A stretch of 64,000 nucleotides of DNA, taken from positions 62,001 to 126,000 of the forward strand of contig NZ_LDTF01000007.1 in assembly GCF_001477495.1 (NCBI RefSeq). Direction: 5' to 3'. Below the pieces are notes generated by a model, which was given only the letters and a program-made list of their open reading frames with translations, was not told where the DNA came from and did not search any database. The stretch is from Sphingomonas yabuuchiae. GTDB taxonomy: Bacteria > Pseudomonadota > Alphaproteobacteria > Sphingomonadales > Sphingomonadaceae. Below are positions 46,761 to 55,514 of the stretch, one piece after another; position 1 is the first letter of the stretch; each line of letters begins with the position of its first letter. The position numbers and the translations under genes were made by a program.

Positions 46761-46930
46761 TCTCGATAGCCGCGCGTACCGGGGGAGATGTCGTGGCTCG
46801 ACAGCTTGTCCATGGCGACGACGTCGCCACGGTCAAACCCAGGCGCGAGGCACAAGTCAGATAGGCAAGGAACATATCGGTGTTCAGTGCCGATCAGCCT
46901 GACAATGTGGGCGGTCACGTCCGTGGCCAA
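46761..46930 (-). pseudogene. IS630-like transposase fragment
   Basis: The minus strand encodes GFDRGDVVAMDKLSSH, resembling the DDE-site motif LKPGDIVVMDNLSSHK of IS630-type transposases, then loses similarity and runs into the IS5 piece. So two different insertion-sequence relics are joined here. Short and decayed; only the core motif supports the call. Confidence 0.5.
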
Positions 46931-47043
46931 GCGTGTTACGCAGAACCTGTAAATACGGCCCCAGCCAGTATGACGGCTAGCTTCTTATGGCGATGCGTCC
47001 ACGGTGTTGGAAGCCCCGCTCGCACGCTTCTGCCGAAGTAGTG

Positions 47044-49782
47044 TTAAAAGATTTTTCGAAGGCTGAACTTCAAGGAGCGACCAAGGGGTTCGAGGAAGCT
47101 GGGTTGGACGTTGAACGGTGTCGATCCGTTGTCGTCCCGCACGGCGGGCCTGCTGTTGAACAGATTGTCGACGTTGAAGCCGATCCGTGCGCCCTTGAGC
47201 CAGCCCGGCGCGCTGGCGCCTCCGAACTGATCGGCGAGGTTCGCGAACAGCTCGAGATCCATGCGGCCATAATCGGAGAACCGCAAATTCCCCGCCGCGC
47301 CGTCCGCCGTGGCGGCTAGGCCGCGTACATAGGTCCCGCTCTGCCAGGTCGCAGTGATCCGCGCGCCCAGACCGCCCTTAAAGGCGCCGGCCTGCGCTTG
47401 CACCTCGTGACGCGGCCGGCCGCCACGGTTGTCGATTGCGGAGCCATTGAGCAGGTCGAGTACCGGCGCACCCTCCCGGACGATGATTTCGTCCCTGAAG
47501 CGCCATGTGTGATAGATGCTGAAGATCAAACGGCTCGTCAGATTCTCTACCCGCCGGGCCGCTGCGCTTCCGGCTTCCGGCCTGATAACCCTCGCGCCCG
47601 GCGGCAGTGCACCCTGCAGGCCCACTTCGCCACCCCCTATCACCCGGACGTTCGCGTTCTGCAGCCCCGGGGGCACCGCACCGAGCGGTCTGGTGAAGTT
47701 CAGGCCCCAGCGCATCTGGTCCTGCGACGAACGTTCGAAGTTGAGCGGCCTGGTGTCGATCCGGAGCAACCTGCCGTCCGAGTCCCGGACGAACCGGTCT
47801 GGAAGCGCGGCTTCGATGTCCGGCGTGGCGATCGGAAAAACGGCGATCGGATCGTCAGTGCGTGTTCGGATATAGTTGATGCTGACGGTGAAGTCGGTCG
47901 CGCGAAGCGGCTGGAGATTGAGCGCCAGCCTGGTGACATGCCGATTGTCGGGGCGCAGCGCGGGATTTCCGCCGAATACGCGCGTCACATCGACCGCCTC
48001 GCGCCGCGTGAAATCCAGCGTGCGAACATTCGGCGTCACGACGAGCGGTGCGCCGAGTTGCTCGACCGTCGGCGCGCCGTCCTCGTCCGTCATCGATGCG
48101 ATGAAACTGATGCCCCTGAGCGGCGACCAGTTAAGCCCATAGCCGAACGTTCGTAACACCCCGACGTCTGACAGGTCCTCGACTTCAAGATTGGCGTTGA
48201 CGGAAAGGCTGCCGAGTCCATTCGCGCGTTGCGGCCGCGCACGGGTGATGGGAAGGTCGAGGCTCGCCTGCACGGCGGTCCGATCGCGCGAGAGCTTGGT
48301 CCGCCCGTCATTGCCTGACAGCGATGATCTGGCGTTAAAATCGCGAAACTCGACGCCACCCCGCACACTGAGCGAAGCCGGGCCGGCTGGCAGCTTCAAT
48401 GGGGAGCCGCTTAATAACAGATCGGCGTTTGTGAAGGAATTGACCGAACGCGCCACGTCCCGCGTTCCCGCGATGCGGCCCGGATCGGTGAAGGTGTCCG
48501 CCGTCGCGCGATCGTAATTGCCGGTGAGGGTCCAGGACCATTGTCCGGCCGATCCGCTTGATACGGTGCCTAGATGGAGGACGCTCGCATCCGTGTCGCG
48601 GGTGAGGGGGCGGTCCCCGGCTAGACCGAAAAGGCTGCGGGTGCTGCTTGCCTGCACGCGGCCGTTGAGGGTGGACGACACGCCTTTCACGACGTTACCG
48701 CTGACGGTGCCCGTCAGGGCGAACTGCTCGGTGCGGGGCAGCAGGGTTCGGAAACGCCCGTCGTCCACGATGTTGGGATCGCGCACGATGTCGCGCTGGC
48801 TTTCCAGCAACGCCGACGCGCGATTATATTCGCCGTTCAGATTGAACCGCGTGTCGTTCCTGATCCGCAGGTAGTTCGCGTCGGCGCTCGAGGTGTCGCG
48901 CCCTCCGTCCGTCGACGTGGCGTGATCGATCTGGCCGACACCTGCGGCGTATCGCTCGAAGGTGACGACATTGACCACCTTCTGATCGGCCGGGAAACCG
49001 TACCTCAGCGACAGTTCCTCGGGAAAGATCTCCATCCTCTCGATCGCCTCGGTTGGGAACTTGGCGATCTCCAGGAAGCTGGAGATTCGCTTCCCGTTGA
49101 GCAGCACGACTGGGTCGCCATCCTCTCGCCCCCTGTCACTGCTGACTTGCGGCCGGATCGCGTCGAGGAGATCGCCGATGTTGTTGACCCCAAGCGCCCG
49201 GATGTCGAGCGGGCTAAACGATCGCTCCGGTGGAAAGCTGCCCAGCACCGATCCGCGTGCCCGCTGCCCGGAAACCACGACGTCGCCGTCGGGGCCGGTC
49301 ACCGCCTTTTGTTCGACACCTGGCCGTGTTAGCCGGGGCGGCGGCGTGGGGGCGGGCGGTAGAGGTTCTTTCCTTAACTGCTCAATGACCTTGCGCTGGA
49401 TTTCGGGTGACATCGCCCCGCCATCGGCACCGCGGAAGTCGATCGCGGGCTCGGGGCGATCCCCTAGGGTTGCGCTTCCAGCTGGGACCGGCCTGGATGA
49501 CGAAGGAGTTGGCGGAGAGGATACCTCCTGTGCCGCGGCGGGAATCGATGCCACGCTCGTAAGGAGCCCCATTGCGAGGAGGCGGTGTCGCCGGGACGCG
49601 CTGTACAGCAGGGCGCATCGTAGTGTGCGTTGTACAGGTGGCGGGGCACGTCGGCCAGCCTGGTCCATCATATCGTTAACGACGTTTGAGGGCGATAGCG
49701 ACGCGCAGTCGGCAACGCTATCGCCATCCAGGCCTGCCAAATGGCGGCGTGTCTTGCCGGTCCGTTTCCAATTATGAGACAT
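47044..49782 (-). CDS. TonB-dependent receptor
   Basis: A protein of up to 912 residues ending in phenylalanine (RSLKFSLRKIF), as outer-membrane barrels do. A plug domain is visible (DVVVSGQRARGSVLG, PLDIRALGVNNIGDLLDAI, PVVLLNGKRISSFLEIAKFPTEAIERMEIFPEE), followed by a long beta-barrel with C-terminal GARIGFNVDNLFNSRPAVRD. It imports a bulky substrate across the outer membrane with TonB energy. The signal peptide (LLAMGLLTSVASIPAAAQ) lies about 70 residues in, so the true start may be internal. It is the last gene of a four-gene minus-strand operon; nine bases separate it from the metallopeptidase gene. Confidence 0.88.
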   Translation of the reverse strand: MSHNWKRTGKTRRHLAGLDGDSVADCASLSPSNVVNDMMDQAGRRAPPPVQRTLRCALLYSASRRHRLLAMGLLTSVASIPAAAQEVSSPPTPSSSRPVPAGSATLGDRPEPAIDFRGADGGAMSPEIQRKVIEQLRKEPLPPAPTPPPRLTRPGVEQKAVTGPDGDVVVSGQRARGSVLGSFPPERSFSPLDIRALGVNNIGDLLDAIRPQVSSDRGREDGDPVVLLNGKRISSFLEIAKFPTEAIERMEIFPEELSLRYGFPADQKVVNVVTFERYAAGVGQIDHATSTDGGRDTSSADANYLRIRNDTRFNLNGEYNRASALLESQRDIVRDPNIVDDGRFRTLLPRTEQFALTGTVSGNVVKGVSSTLNGRVQASSTRSLFGLAGDRPLTRDTDASVLHLGTVSSGSAGQWSWTLTGNYDRATADTFTDPGRIAGTRDVARSVNSFTNADLLLSGSPLKLPAGPASLSVRGGVEFRDFNARSSLSGNDGRTKLSRDRTAVQASLDLPITRARPQRANGLGSLSVNANLEVEDLSDVGVLRTFGYGLNWSPLRGISFIASMTDEDGAPTVEQLGAPLVVTPNVRTLDFTRREAVDVTRVFGGNPALRPDNRHVTRLALNLQPLRATDFTVSINYIRTRTDDPIAVFPIATPDIEAALPDRFVRDSDGRLLRIDTRPLNFERSSQDQMRWGLNFTRPLGAVPPGLQNANVRVIGGGEVGLQGALPPGARVIRPEAGSAAARRVENLTSRLIFSIYHTWRFRDEIIVREGAPVLDLLNGSAIDNRGGRPRHEVQAQAGAFKGGLGARITATWQSGTYVRGLAATADGAAGNLRFSDYGRMDLELFANLADQFGGASAPGWLKGARIGFNVDNLFNSRPAVRDDNGSTPFNVQPSFLEPLGRSLKFSLRKIF

Positions 49783-49791
49783 AGTGATCTG

Positions 49792-50679
49792 TCAGCCGCC
49801 GCTCGGGCTACCAGTCGTCGCGGCGTACCGGGAGTCCGATTGAATCCAGCTGCGCAACTCGGCATCTAGTGTCTCGAGCGACGCGGATTCGTCACGGCTG
49901 CTGCTGCGGGTCAAAATCCAGGCGTCGAGGCGCTCGCCCCTGCGGAACACACCTGCCAGTTCGGCGATGACCGCAGGCGACCCCGTTCGCGCGACGAGAT
50001 AGTCATAGAAGGCGCGCGTCATTGCGTAGAAGCGAGGCGTGTCTGCAGAGGCGGCAAGCCTGATGCGGTATGCTGGGCCATCAGAAGCGGCGGCGGATGC
50101 CGGAAGCTCGGTCAGTTCGGGATGGACCATGGTGAGGAAGCGATCCATGGGTATGAGCGTCCCACTCTTTGCGAGACGCGCGGCCTCGCGACGGCGCATC
50201 GCGGTTACGTCGGCACCTTCGAAGGCGATGGCCGCCATCTCGTCGAGCCAATCGGGCGCATCGCCTCCATATTGACCATCCCTCGAACTCGGAACGAGGT
50301 GGCGAATGAAGAGATCATGCCCGATCTCGTGGCGCAAGGCGTGGCTCGGCGGGACAGGCCGGCCGCCTGGCGCGGCGTTCCCGAAGGCCCAGCTATAGAT
50401 CGGTAATCCGTTGCTTGCGATGCTGACCCACTGCGCCTTCCCGTGTGATCGCGCCGTTATGCCGAAGCGCGCATGTGGCAGGAGCAGCACGTCACGAGCG
50501 GCTGCCTGCGCCGCACGACCTTCTCTGAGGGCGGTCTCGACATCGGTCGCGGCCACCTCAATATGACCGAACGATGCTTTCCGGATGACCATTGCGCCAG
50601 GCCGTGCAGTATAAGCCGGCGCGATTGACAGAGCCAGCGCGACCAATGCGATGGCCACCCGACCCAGGATCATGGTCAC
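49792..50679 (-). CDS. Secreted HEIGH zinc metallopeptidase-like protein
   Basis: A 295-residue protein with a signal peptide (ILGRVAIALVALALSIAPAYTA). The zinc-peptidase core is RH117EIGH121DLF followed 26 residues later by DWLDE147MAA, the gluzincin arrangement HExxH...E. The catalytic domain covers about residues 50-240. Substrate unknown; the context with a small secreted peptide and a TonB receptor suggests peptide trimming or degradation. GTG 50677-50679 overlaps the upstream stop; ATG 50673 is an alternative with a tighter signal peptide. Confidence 0.75.
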   Translation of the reverse strand: MTMILGRVAIALVALALSIAPAYTARPGAMVIRKASFGHIEVAATDVETALREGRAAQAAARDVLLLPHARFGITARSHGKAQWVSIASNGLPIYSWAFGNAAPGGRPVPPSHALRHEIGHDLFIRHLVPSSRDGQYGGDAPDWLDEMAAIAFEGADVTAMRRREAARLAKSGTLIPMDRFLTMVHPELTELPASAAASDGPAYRIRLAASADTPRFYAMTRAFYDYLVARTGSPAVIAELAGVFRRGERLDAWILTRSSSRDESASLETLDAELRSWIQSDSRYAATTGSPSGG

Positions 50680-51050
50680 GATTTCCGCGTCGCCGTGAAT
50701 GGTAGTTTCTTGCCGAAGATCGCCACGTCGCCAGTCATAGCCTTGTTCGCCTTGTCGACCTCAAGGCTAAAGGCGACCGGCGGTTTTGCTTCGATGGCGA
50801 ACCGCACCGTGTTTCCCGATACGGCCAAGGACTGCATCGGGACCCATTTGCCGCTTCTCGCCGACATGTACCGGCCCGACCAGCTGCCACCCTCATGCTT
50901 GAACTCAAAGGTCCACTCCGTGGAGGCGAAAGATCCCGCCCAAGTACCCTCCACCAAGCTGCCGGCATGATCTTGCGCCGCGACGGCCGACGCGGACCCC
51001 GCCAGGACGACCATGGCGGCCACAGGCGCGAGACACGACTTCGTGAACAT
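50676..51050 (-). CDS. Small secreted protein (124 aa)
   Basis: Signal peptide FTKSCLAPVAAMVVLAGSASAVAAQ, then a roughly 95-residue beta-rich domain: EGTWAGSFASTEWTFEFKHEGGSWSGRYMS, KWVPMQSLAVSGNTVRFAIE, FSLEVDKANKAMTGDVAIFGKKLPFTATR. It looks like a lipocalin/avidin-like small barrel of the kind seen in many secreted unknowns. GAGGAG upstream supports ATG 51050. Stop overlaps the start of the metallopeptidase gene. No function known. Confidence 0.75.
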   Translation of the reverse strand: MFTKSCLAPVAAMVVLAGSASAVAAQDHAGSLVEGTWAGSFASTEWTFEFKHEGGSWSGRYMSARSGKWVPMQSLAVSGNTVRFAIEAKPPVAFSLEVDKANKAMTGDVAIFGKKLPFTATRKS

Positions 51051-51168
51051 GGGATGCTCCTCAGATGATCGCGCGCCGAACCATAATGCGTCGTCGATCG
51101 GAAAGGTGGAATGCGCCGGGCTGGAAGCAACCGGGACGATGGCGTTGCGCGCATCCGTCCCGGTGCCC

Positions 51169-51194
51169 GCCGATCCGCTGTCTAGCGGATCGGC
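51169..51194 (-). terminator. Attenuator-like hairpin directly after the small peptide gene
   Basis: A perfect 11-bp stem GCCGATCCGCT / AGCGGATCGGC with a four-base loop, beginning at the base right after the TAA of the peptide gene on the minus strand. No U-run follows, so it probably acts as a partial terminator or 3'-end stabiliser, letting the peptide message exceed the three downstream genes. Confidence 0.65.
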
Positions 51195-51380
51195 TTAATA
51201 GTACCCACCACCCAGGTCGGTGACTTCGTACACGTCGTAGATCTCGCCACCGCTCTCGAAGGAACCGATATATTCGACATAGGAGTGCTTGGTCTCGACT
51301 GCCGCGGGTGCGGCATGCGCGGCCGCGAATGGCAGCACCGAAGAGAATACGAGGCTTGCAGCAAGTACAACACGCTTCAT
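51195..51380 (-). CDS. Small secreted peptide (61 aa)
   Basis: Signal peptide KRVVLAASLVFSSVLPFAAAHA, then a mature peptide of about 38 residues (APAAVETKHSYVEYIGSFES... ending DLGGGYY), rich in tyrosine, glycine, serine and acidic residues, without cysteine. GGGAGAA upstream of ATG 51380. A strong hairpin follows the stop, then 118 bases to the next gene. High expression of a small secreted product is suggested. It is not recognised as a known RiPP or bacteriocin; no maturase is adjacent. Confidence 0.7.
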   Translation of the reverse strand: MKRVVLAASLVFSSVLPFAAAHAAPAAVETKHSYVEYIGSFESGGEIYDVYEVTDLGGGYY

Positions 51381-52053
51381 AATTTTTCTCCCGAGTCGGG
51401 CGTCGTAGGGAAGGCGTCTGCCCCCGCCCGACAACATGAAATCACCATGTCACATGAATGACGTCAATGATAAAAACATGAGGCGTCAAATTTATTTGTA
51501 GACGGCATCTTATAGGCAGAAAAGCATCCATTTTGGTTGTTTTATGTGAATCTGATTTTGTCTTGGCGATTAGTGTGTAAATTATCTGCTTGGCGCCCGC
51601 TGGCGTCCAAGCATTGCGAAAAGCATAGCGGAAGACCTAGCCGACTAGAGGCTGGTCGAGGAGTGAGCCCATCGATCATCGGTCACATGGCGTTTCTTGA
51701 TCGTCAGTGGCGTGCGGTTGCCGGGAACCGGGACATTGTCGTTCGAAAAGTGATCCGTGCCGTATCCTGTGGATTGATCGTGTTAACACTCTCCGGTTAG
51801 AGCGTGTTCGTTCGCCAGCAGGCGGACCGAGGCGTCAGAACCTCGCAACGACAGCCGATGCCCGGCCCGAATTCCATTCGGCCGGGGAGCGGGCGTGCAT
51901 GTCCAAGGCCTCTTCGGGGGCCTAAAGACGCTCGCGCCTGTCTCGTTGCAGGTTCTGAATCCCCGGCTCACGGGCCGGCACCGCCTCGTATCAACAGGGC
52001 GGTGCCGCCGGCTGGAGGAGTCGAACGGCAGCGCCGCGAACGGGGGTTCGGGC
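51381..52053. other. Divergent regulatory spacer with structured DNA
   Basis: A 673-base region between the peptide operon (minus) and the subtilisin gene (plus). The left third is AT-richer, contains TGACGTCA near 51457, and probably holds the peptide promoter. The right third has three strong hairpins (see 51858-52006). A frame at 51537-51800 (87 codons) has no domain and is not called. Confidence 0.5.
51858..52006 (+). other. Cluster of three strong hairpins upstream of the subtilisin gene
   Basis: Hairpin 1: CCGAAT/ATTCGG with flanking C/G-rich pairs at about 51858-51887. Hairpin 2: AGGCCTC-TTCG-GGGGCCT at 51906-51923, a UUCG tetraloop. Hairpin 3: GGCACCGCC/GGCGGTGCC at 51977-51985 and 51998-52006. 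GGAGGAG follows at 52014-52020. It could be a structured 5' leader, a small RNA or repeats; the possible coding extension of the subtilisin gene from 51895 overlaps it. Confidence 0.45.
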
Positions 52054-54306
52054 GTGGACGTGTTCGACAAAGGCCGCAGCAGGCGGCTGAGGATCATCAG
52101 GAATTCGATGGCGGTTTCCACAGCCATCCTGCTCGCGGCGTGCGGCGGGGGTGGCGGCGTGAATTCGCCCGGCACCAGCGGGCCGCCGTCCGGTACGCCC
52201 ACGCCGACGCCCGCACCGCAGCCGTCGCCGACACCTGCCCCGACGTCATCCGCTGATACGGTGGAGTACAAGGCGTCCGGAGCAGTCGTTTCAGCGAAGG
52301 CCGCATACGCGTATGATCGCGGCATCACCGGCAAGGGCGTCACGATCGCTATCCTCGACACCGGCATCGACACGTCCGGGCGTGAGTTTTCCGGTCGCAT
52401 CTCTCCGGACAGTACAGCCTTCGATCAGGCGATCGCCCGTTGCGGCACCTGCGCGCCGGAGACGATCCGCTTCGACGTCAAGGACGTGAAGGGGCATGGC
52501 AGCCGCGTCACGGGCATCGCGGCCGCCGCACGTGACGGCGTCGGGGTGCAGGGCGTCGCACCCGAAGCGACGATCCTAGCGCTGAAGCTCTCCGGACCCG
52601 ACATGACGAACGTCACGCCGACGTCCGGGGCGGTGCCCGAAGGCGATGGTGCGAACCCCAGCCTGATCGCACCGGCCATCCGCTACGCGCTGGACAAGGG
52701 TGCGTTTGTCATCAGCATGAGCCTGAACGGCGAAGCGACGGGACGGACGGCGACGGAGCAGCGTGCCGCCATGGATGCCGTACGCCAGGCCGACCGGCTG
52801 CTGGTGGAATCCGTATCGAACTTCACCGACGAGGACAGCTTCACCGGGAAGATCGCCGAGAACCTCGTCGGCACCGACCGTGCGAACAGGGACTGGTTCC
52901 TTTTCGCCATCGGAGTGGACCAGAACGGCAGTCCGCGCGTCGCCAACGGCAACGCCGGACCGCTTGCCGACCGCATGATCGCGGCCGGCGGCAACAACGT
53001 CCAGACCGTCGACCAGAACGGCAACGTCGTGATCGAGACCGGCAACAGCTTCGCCGCTCCCGCGGTGGCGGGTGCAGCCGCCCTCCTCAAGCAGTACTGG
53101 CCGCAACTGGGCGGCAAGGCGATCGCGCGCATCCTGCTCGACACCGCCACCGACGCAGGCGCGCCGGGCGTCGATCAGGTATTCGGCGTCGGCATTCTGA
53201 ACGTCGAGAAGGCGATGCAGGCGCAGGCACCTGCCACGTCGTTCGTCGCTGCACAGGCCGTGCTGGCGCGCTACTCCTCGCTGACGATGTCCGCCCCGTT
53301 CGGCGGCGCTGCAGCGATCGCCGCCAAGGCGTCCACGATGACGGTGTTCGACCGCTACGGTCGCGACTTCGTCATGAAGGGCGCGTCCGGCATCCGTACC
53401 CGCGGCTCGGGTCTGCTCGCTGGCGCCATGCTTTCCCCGATCGACGCGCCGTGGCAGCGGAACGGAGCCACCGATGCCCGCCTCGGCTTCTCGTCGTCGG
53501 TGCCCAGCTACTGGCAGTCCGTCCGTCCGAACCGCCCGGCCATGGTGTCGTTCTCGCCAGCACCCGGCCAGACGGTGATGCTCGGCGCCAACGTGATGGT
53601 CGGGCGTAGCGACGGCATCGCCGGCTCGCCTCTGTGTGGCGTCGTCGACGCACCCATTGGCATGTCGTCGGTCTGGACCGGCAGCGGCTGGTCCGCAGGC
53701 TTCTCGTCCGGGTCGTCCCGCGATGCCCGCACGGAGCTTCGTGGCTTTACCGTCTCCACCCCGCTCGGCTTTGGGTTTGAAGTCTCGGACATGGTCGAGC
53801 GCGGCCAGGCGCTCGGCATGCGCGGCGGTGCCGATCTGGGTTTGAGCGGTGCTCGGACGACGATGGTGTCGCTGACCGCCCGCAGCATGATCGTCGGCGT
53901 GCTCGTCTCGGCGCGCGCCACCGCTTCGACCACCCACGTCGCCGGCGGCTCGGAGCTGATGCGCTTCTCGGGGCCGGTATGGGGCAGCGCATTTGCCATC
54001 GAGGGAGCGCGCGGGCTGTTCGGCGGCACTGCGACGCTGGGCCTGTCGTCACCGCTGCGGGTGGAGCGTGCGAGGACGACCCTGCTCGTGCCCGTCGCCT
54101 ACGACCTGATGACCGGCGCGCTTTCCACCGCGACGACAATGGTCGATCTCGCCCCGGACTCCCGCGAGCTGGATGTCGAGCTCGGCTGGTCTGCCGCGCT
54201 GTCGTCCACCTCATCTATGCGCCTCGGCGTCGCCCGTGCCTTCAACGCCGGCCATGTGGCCGGAGCGAGCGACACGGCGGGGTTCGTAACGCTAGTGCTG
54301 CGGTGA
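52054..54306 (+). CDS. Subtilisin-family (S8) lipoprotein with barrel-like C-terminus
   Basis: About 750 residues. A lipoprotein signal precedes LLAAC30GGGGG; then a proline/threonine linker and an S8 protease domain with the triad D102 (AILDTGIDTSG), H148 (VKGHGSRVTGIAAA) and S332 (GNSFAAPAVAGAAALL). The last 250 residues are beta-rich and resemble the barrel part of sphingomonad subtilisin-like autotransporters. It should act at the cell surface on proteins. GTG 52054 is the suggested start; the frame is open to 51895, and ATG 52108 is also in frame but lacks a basic N-region. Possibly linked to the neighbouring secretory operon. Confidence 0.82.
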   Translation: MDVFDKGRSRRLRIIRNSMAVSTAILLAACGGGGGVNSPGTSGPPSGTPTPTPAPQPSPTPAPTSSADTVEYKASGAVVSAKAAYAYDRGITGKGVTIAILDTGIDTSGREFSGRISPDSTAFDQAIARCGTCAPETIRFDVKDVKGHGSRVTGIAAAARDGVGVQGVAPEATILALKLSGPDMTNVTPTSGAVPEGDGANPSLIAPAIRYALDKGAFVISMSLNGEATGRTATEQRAAMDAVRQADRLLVESVSNFTDEDSFTGKIAENLVGTDRANRDWFLFAIGVDQNGSPRVANGNAGPLADRMIAAGGNNVQTVDQNGNVVIETGNSFAAPAVAGAAALLKQYWPQLGGKAIARILLDTATDAGAPGVDQVFGVGILNVEKAMQAQAPATSFVAAQAVLARYSSLTMSAPFGGAAAIAAKASTMTVFDRYGRDFVMKGASGIRTRGSGLLAGAMLSPIDAPWQRNGATDARLGFSSSVPSYWQSVRPNRPAMVSFSPAPGQTVMLGANVMVGRSDGIAGSPLCGVVDAPIGMSSVWTGSGWSAGFSSGSSRDARTELRGFTVSTPLGFGFEVSDMVERGQALGMRGGADLGLSGARTTMVSLTARSMIVGVLVSARATASTTHVAGGSELMRFSGPVWGSAFAIEGARGLFGGTATLGLSSPLRVERARTTLLVPVAYDLMTGALSTATTMVDLAPDSRELDVELGWSAALSSTSSMRLGVARAFNAGHVAGASDTAGFVTLVLR

Positions 54307-54443
54307 GCGGTTCCTTCCGCGCCCGTTCGCCACCCGAGCCGGCCGACACCAACCGCTAGATCGAATGTCCACCACCGGACCTGCGACGCCGGGATGCTTC
54401 TCGGCGAACGACGCCGCACGTCCATCGAACACGAGGGAATAAC

Positions 54444-55112
54444 ATGATGACCAAAATCACCGCCATGAGCGCATTGGCACTGCTCGCCGCCTGCGGATCG
54501 GCGTCTGTCGCCGAACGCGACGCCGCCGCGCAGACGCGGGAAGCGGCCAAGCCGTTGACGATAGCGGGTTTGCGGATCGGCATGACTGCGACGGAGGCGC
54601 GCACGACGCTCGCCCGCGACGGATGGAAGGTTGATACGGAAGCAGGCGAGGACTGGGCCGCAACAGTGGACCACGAGGTGAAGCGGCAACGCGACGTCTT
54701 TCCCATCGAGGAACCGAAGAACGGCGTTGCCGTGCTGAATGCCAGGAAGGGCGACGAGACGCTGGTCGTCAGGTTCCGGCCGATGCCGAGCGGGGACTTG
54801 GTCAGTGGCGTGACGTACGCTGCCCCCGCCGCCGGTCGGACGCCCGAGCAGATCGCTGCCGAAATGACGAAGCGCTACGGCAAGCCGGGCGTGTCGACGG
54901 TCGCCCGCTCCATCTACGAGGCGAGCTGGTGCACTGGTGGTGACCCGTGCCGTTCGATCTGGGGAAATCAGCACACCGGTCTGGAAGCCAAGATCGATGT
55001 CTACGGCAAGCTGAAGATTTCGCTGTCGCAGGGCGTGGCCGCGGATCGGGCATGGGAGGCTGCGGTCAAGCGCGCCGCCGGTGGTACCGTTCCTGCCAAG
55101 TCCTCCTTCTAA
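54444..55112 (+). CDS. Putative lipoprotein (222 aa)
   Basis: Lipoprotein signal MTKITAMSALALLAAC with cysteine near residue 17. The mature part begins with a coiled stretch (AERDAAAQTREAAK), then TIAGLRIGMTATEARTTLARDGWKV, the SmpA/BamE-like or PASTA-like turn seen in many 'IGMT..E....L...G' lipoproteins, followed by a mixed fold with one cysteine pair (WCTGGDPCRSIW). No exact family assigned. It is 137 bases after the S8 gene on the same strand. Confidence 0.72.
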   Translation: MMTKITAMSALALLAACGSASVAERDAAAQTREAAKPLTIAGLRIGMTATEARTTLARDGWKVDTEAGEDWAATVDHEVKRQRDVFPIEEPKNGVAVLNARKGDETLVVRFRPMPSGDLVSGVTYAAPAAGRTPEQIAAEMTKRYGKPGVSTVARSIYEASWCTGGDPCRSIWGNQHTGLEAKIDVYGKLKISLSQGVAADRAWEAAVKRAAGGTVPAKSSF

Positions 55113-55514
55113 ATCCTAGCGGAAGGCAGCGGCTTCGCGCATGCGTCGGCGAAAGTTTCGATTAGAATTGATCGATTCGCCGCCGCATGCCGGATCTCGC
55201 TTTGGTGCCGCGTTGATAGAATTCACCAATCGGATTCAGGGAAGTGCGCTCCTGCTGGGTCGATCAGCGGCGTCGCGATTGGGGGATCAGCGGATAAATG
55301 CCTTGGCCAGTCGTCGGCAGTTCGACTGCATGACAAGTTCGCTGAGAATTTCGCATTTTTGCATTGCATAATGCGGCAGGTCAATGGCTATCGTCAAAAC
55401 TATTGCATCATGAGAATATATGATTGTCTATGGACGTCGCCGCCGTCTTAACGAAACGGCAATGTTCGCCTGCAAATCCTGTCTCTTGGTATAAAACGGC
55501 GGCTCCGGGTGATC
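55113..55514. other. Spacer, no gene seen
   Basis: A 402-base region with lowered GC in its right part (TATTGCATCATGAGAATATATG). An inverted sequence around 55156-55185 (GCGAAAGTTTCGATT...AATTGATCGATTCGCC) could fold weakly. Short frames have no recognisable content. Confidence 0.45.

Noticed and set aside
51537-51800. 87-codon plus-strand frame upstream of the subtilisin gene
   Set aside because: No domain, irregular composition, and no convincing ribosome site; more likely regulatory DNA.
52576-53937. 453-codon minus-strand frame opposite the subtilisin gene
   Set aside because: Overlaps the S8 domain completely; its composition is that of a shadow frame.
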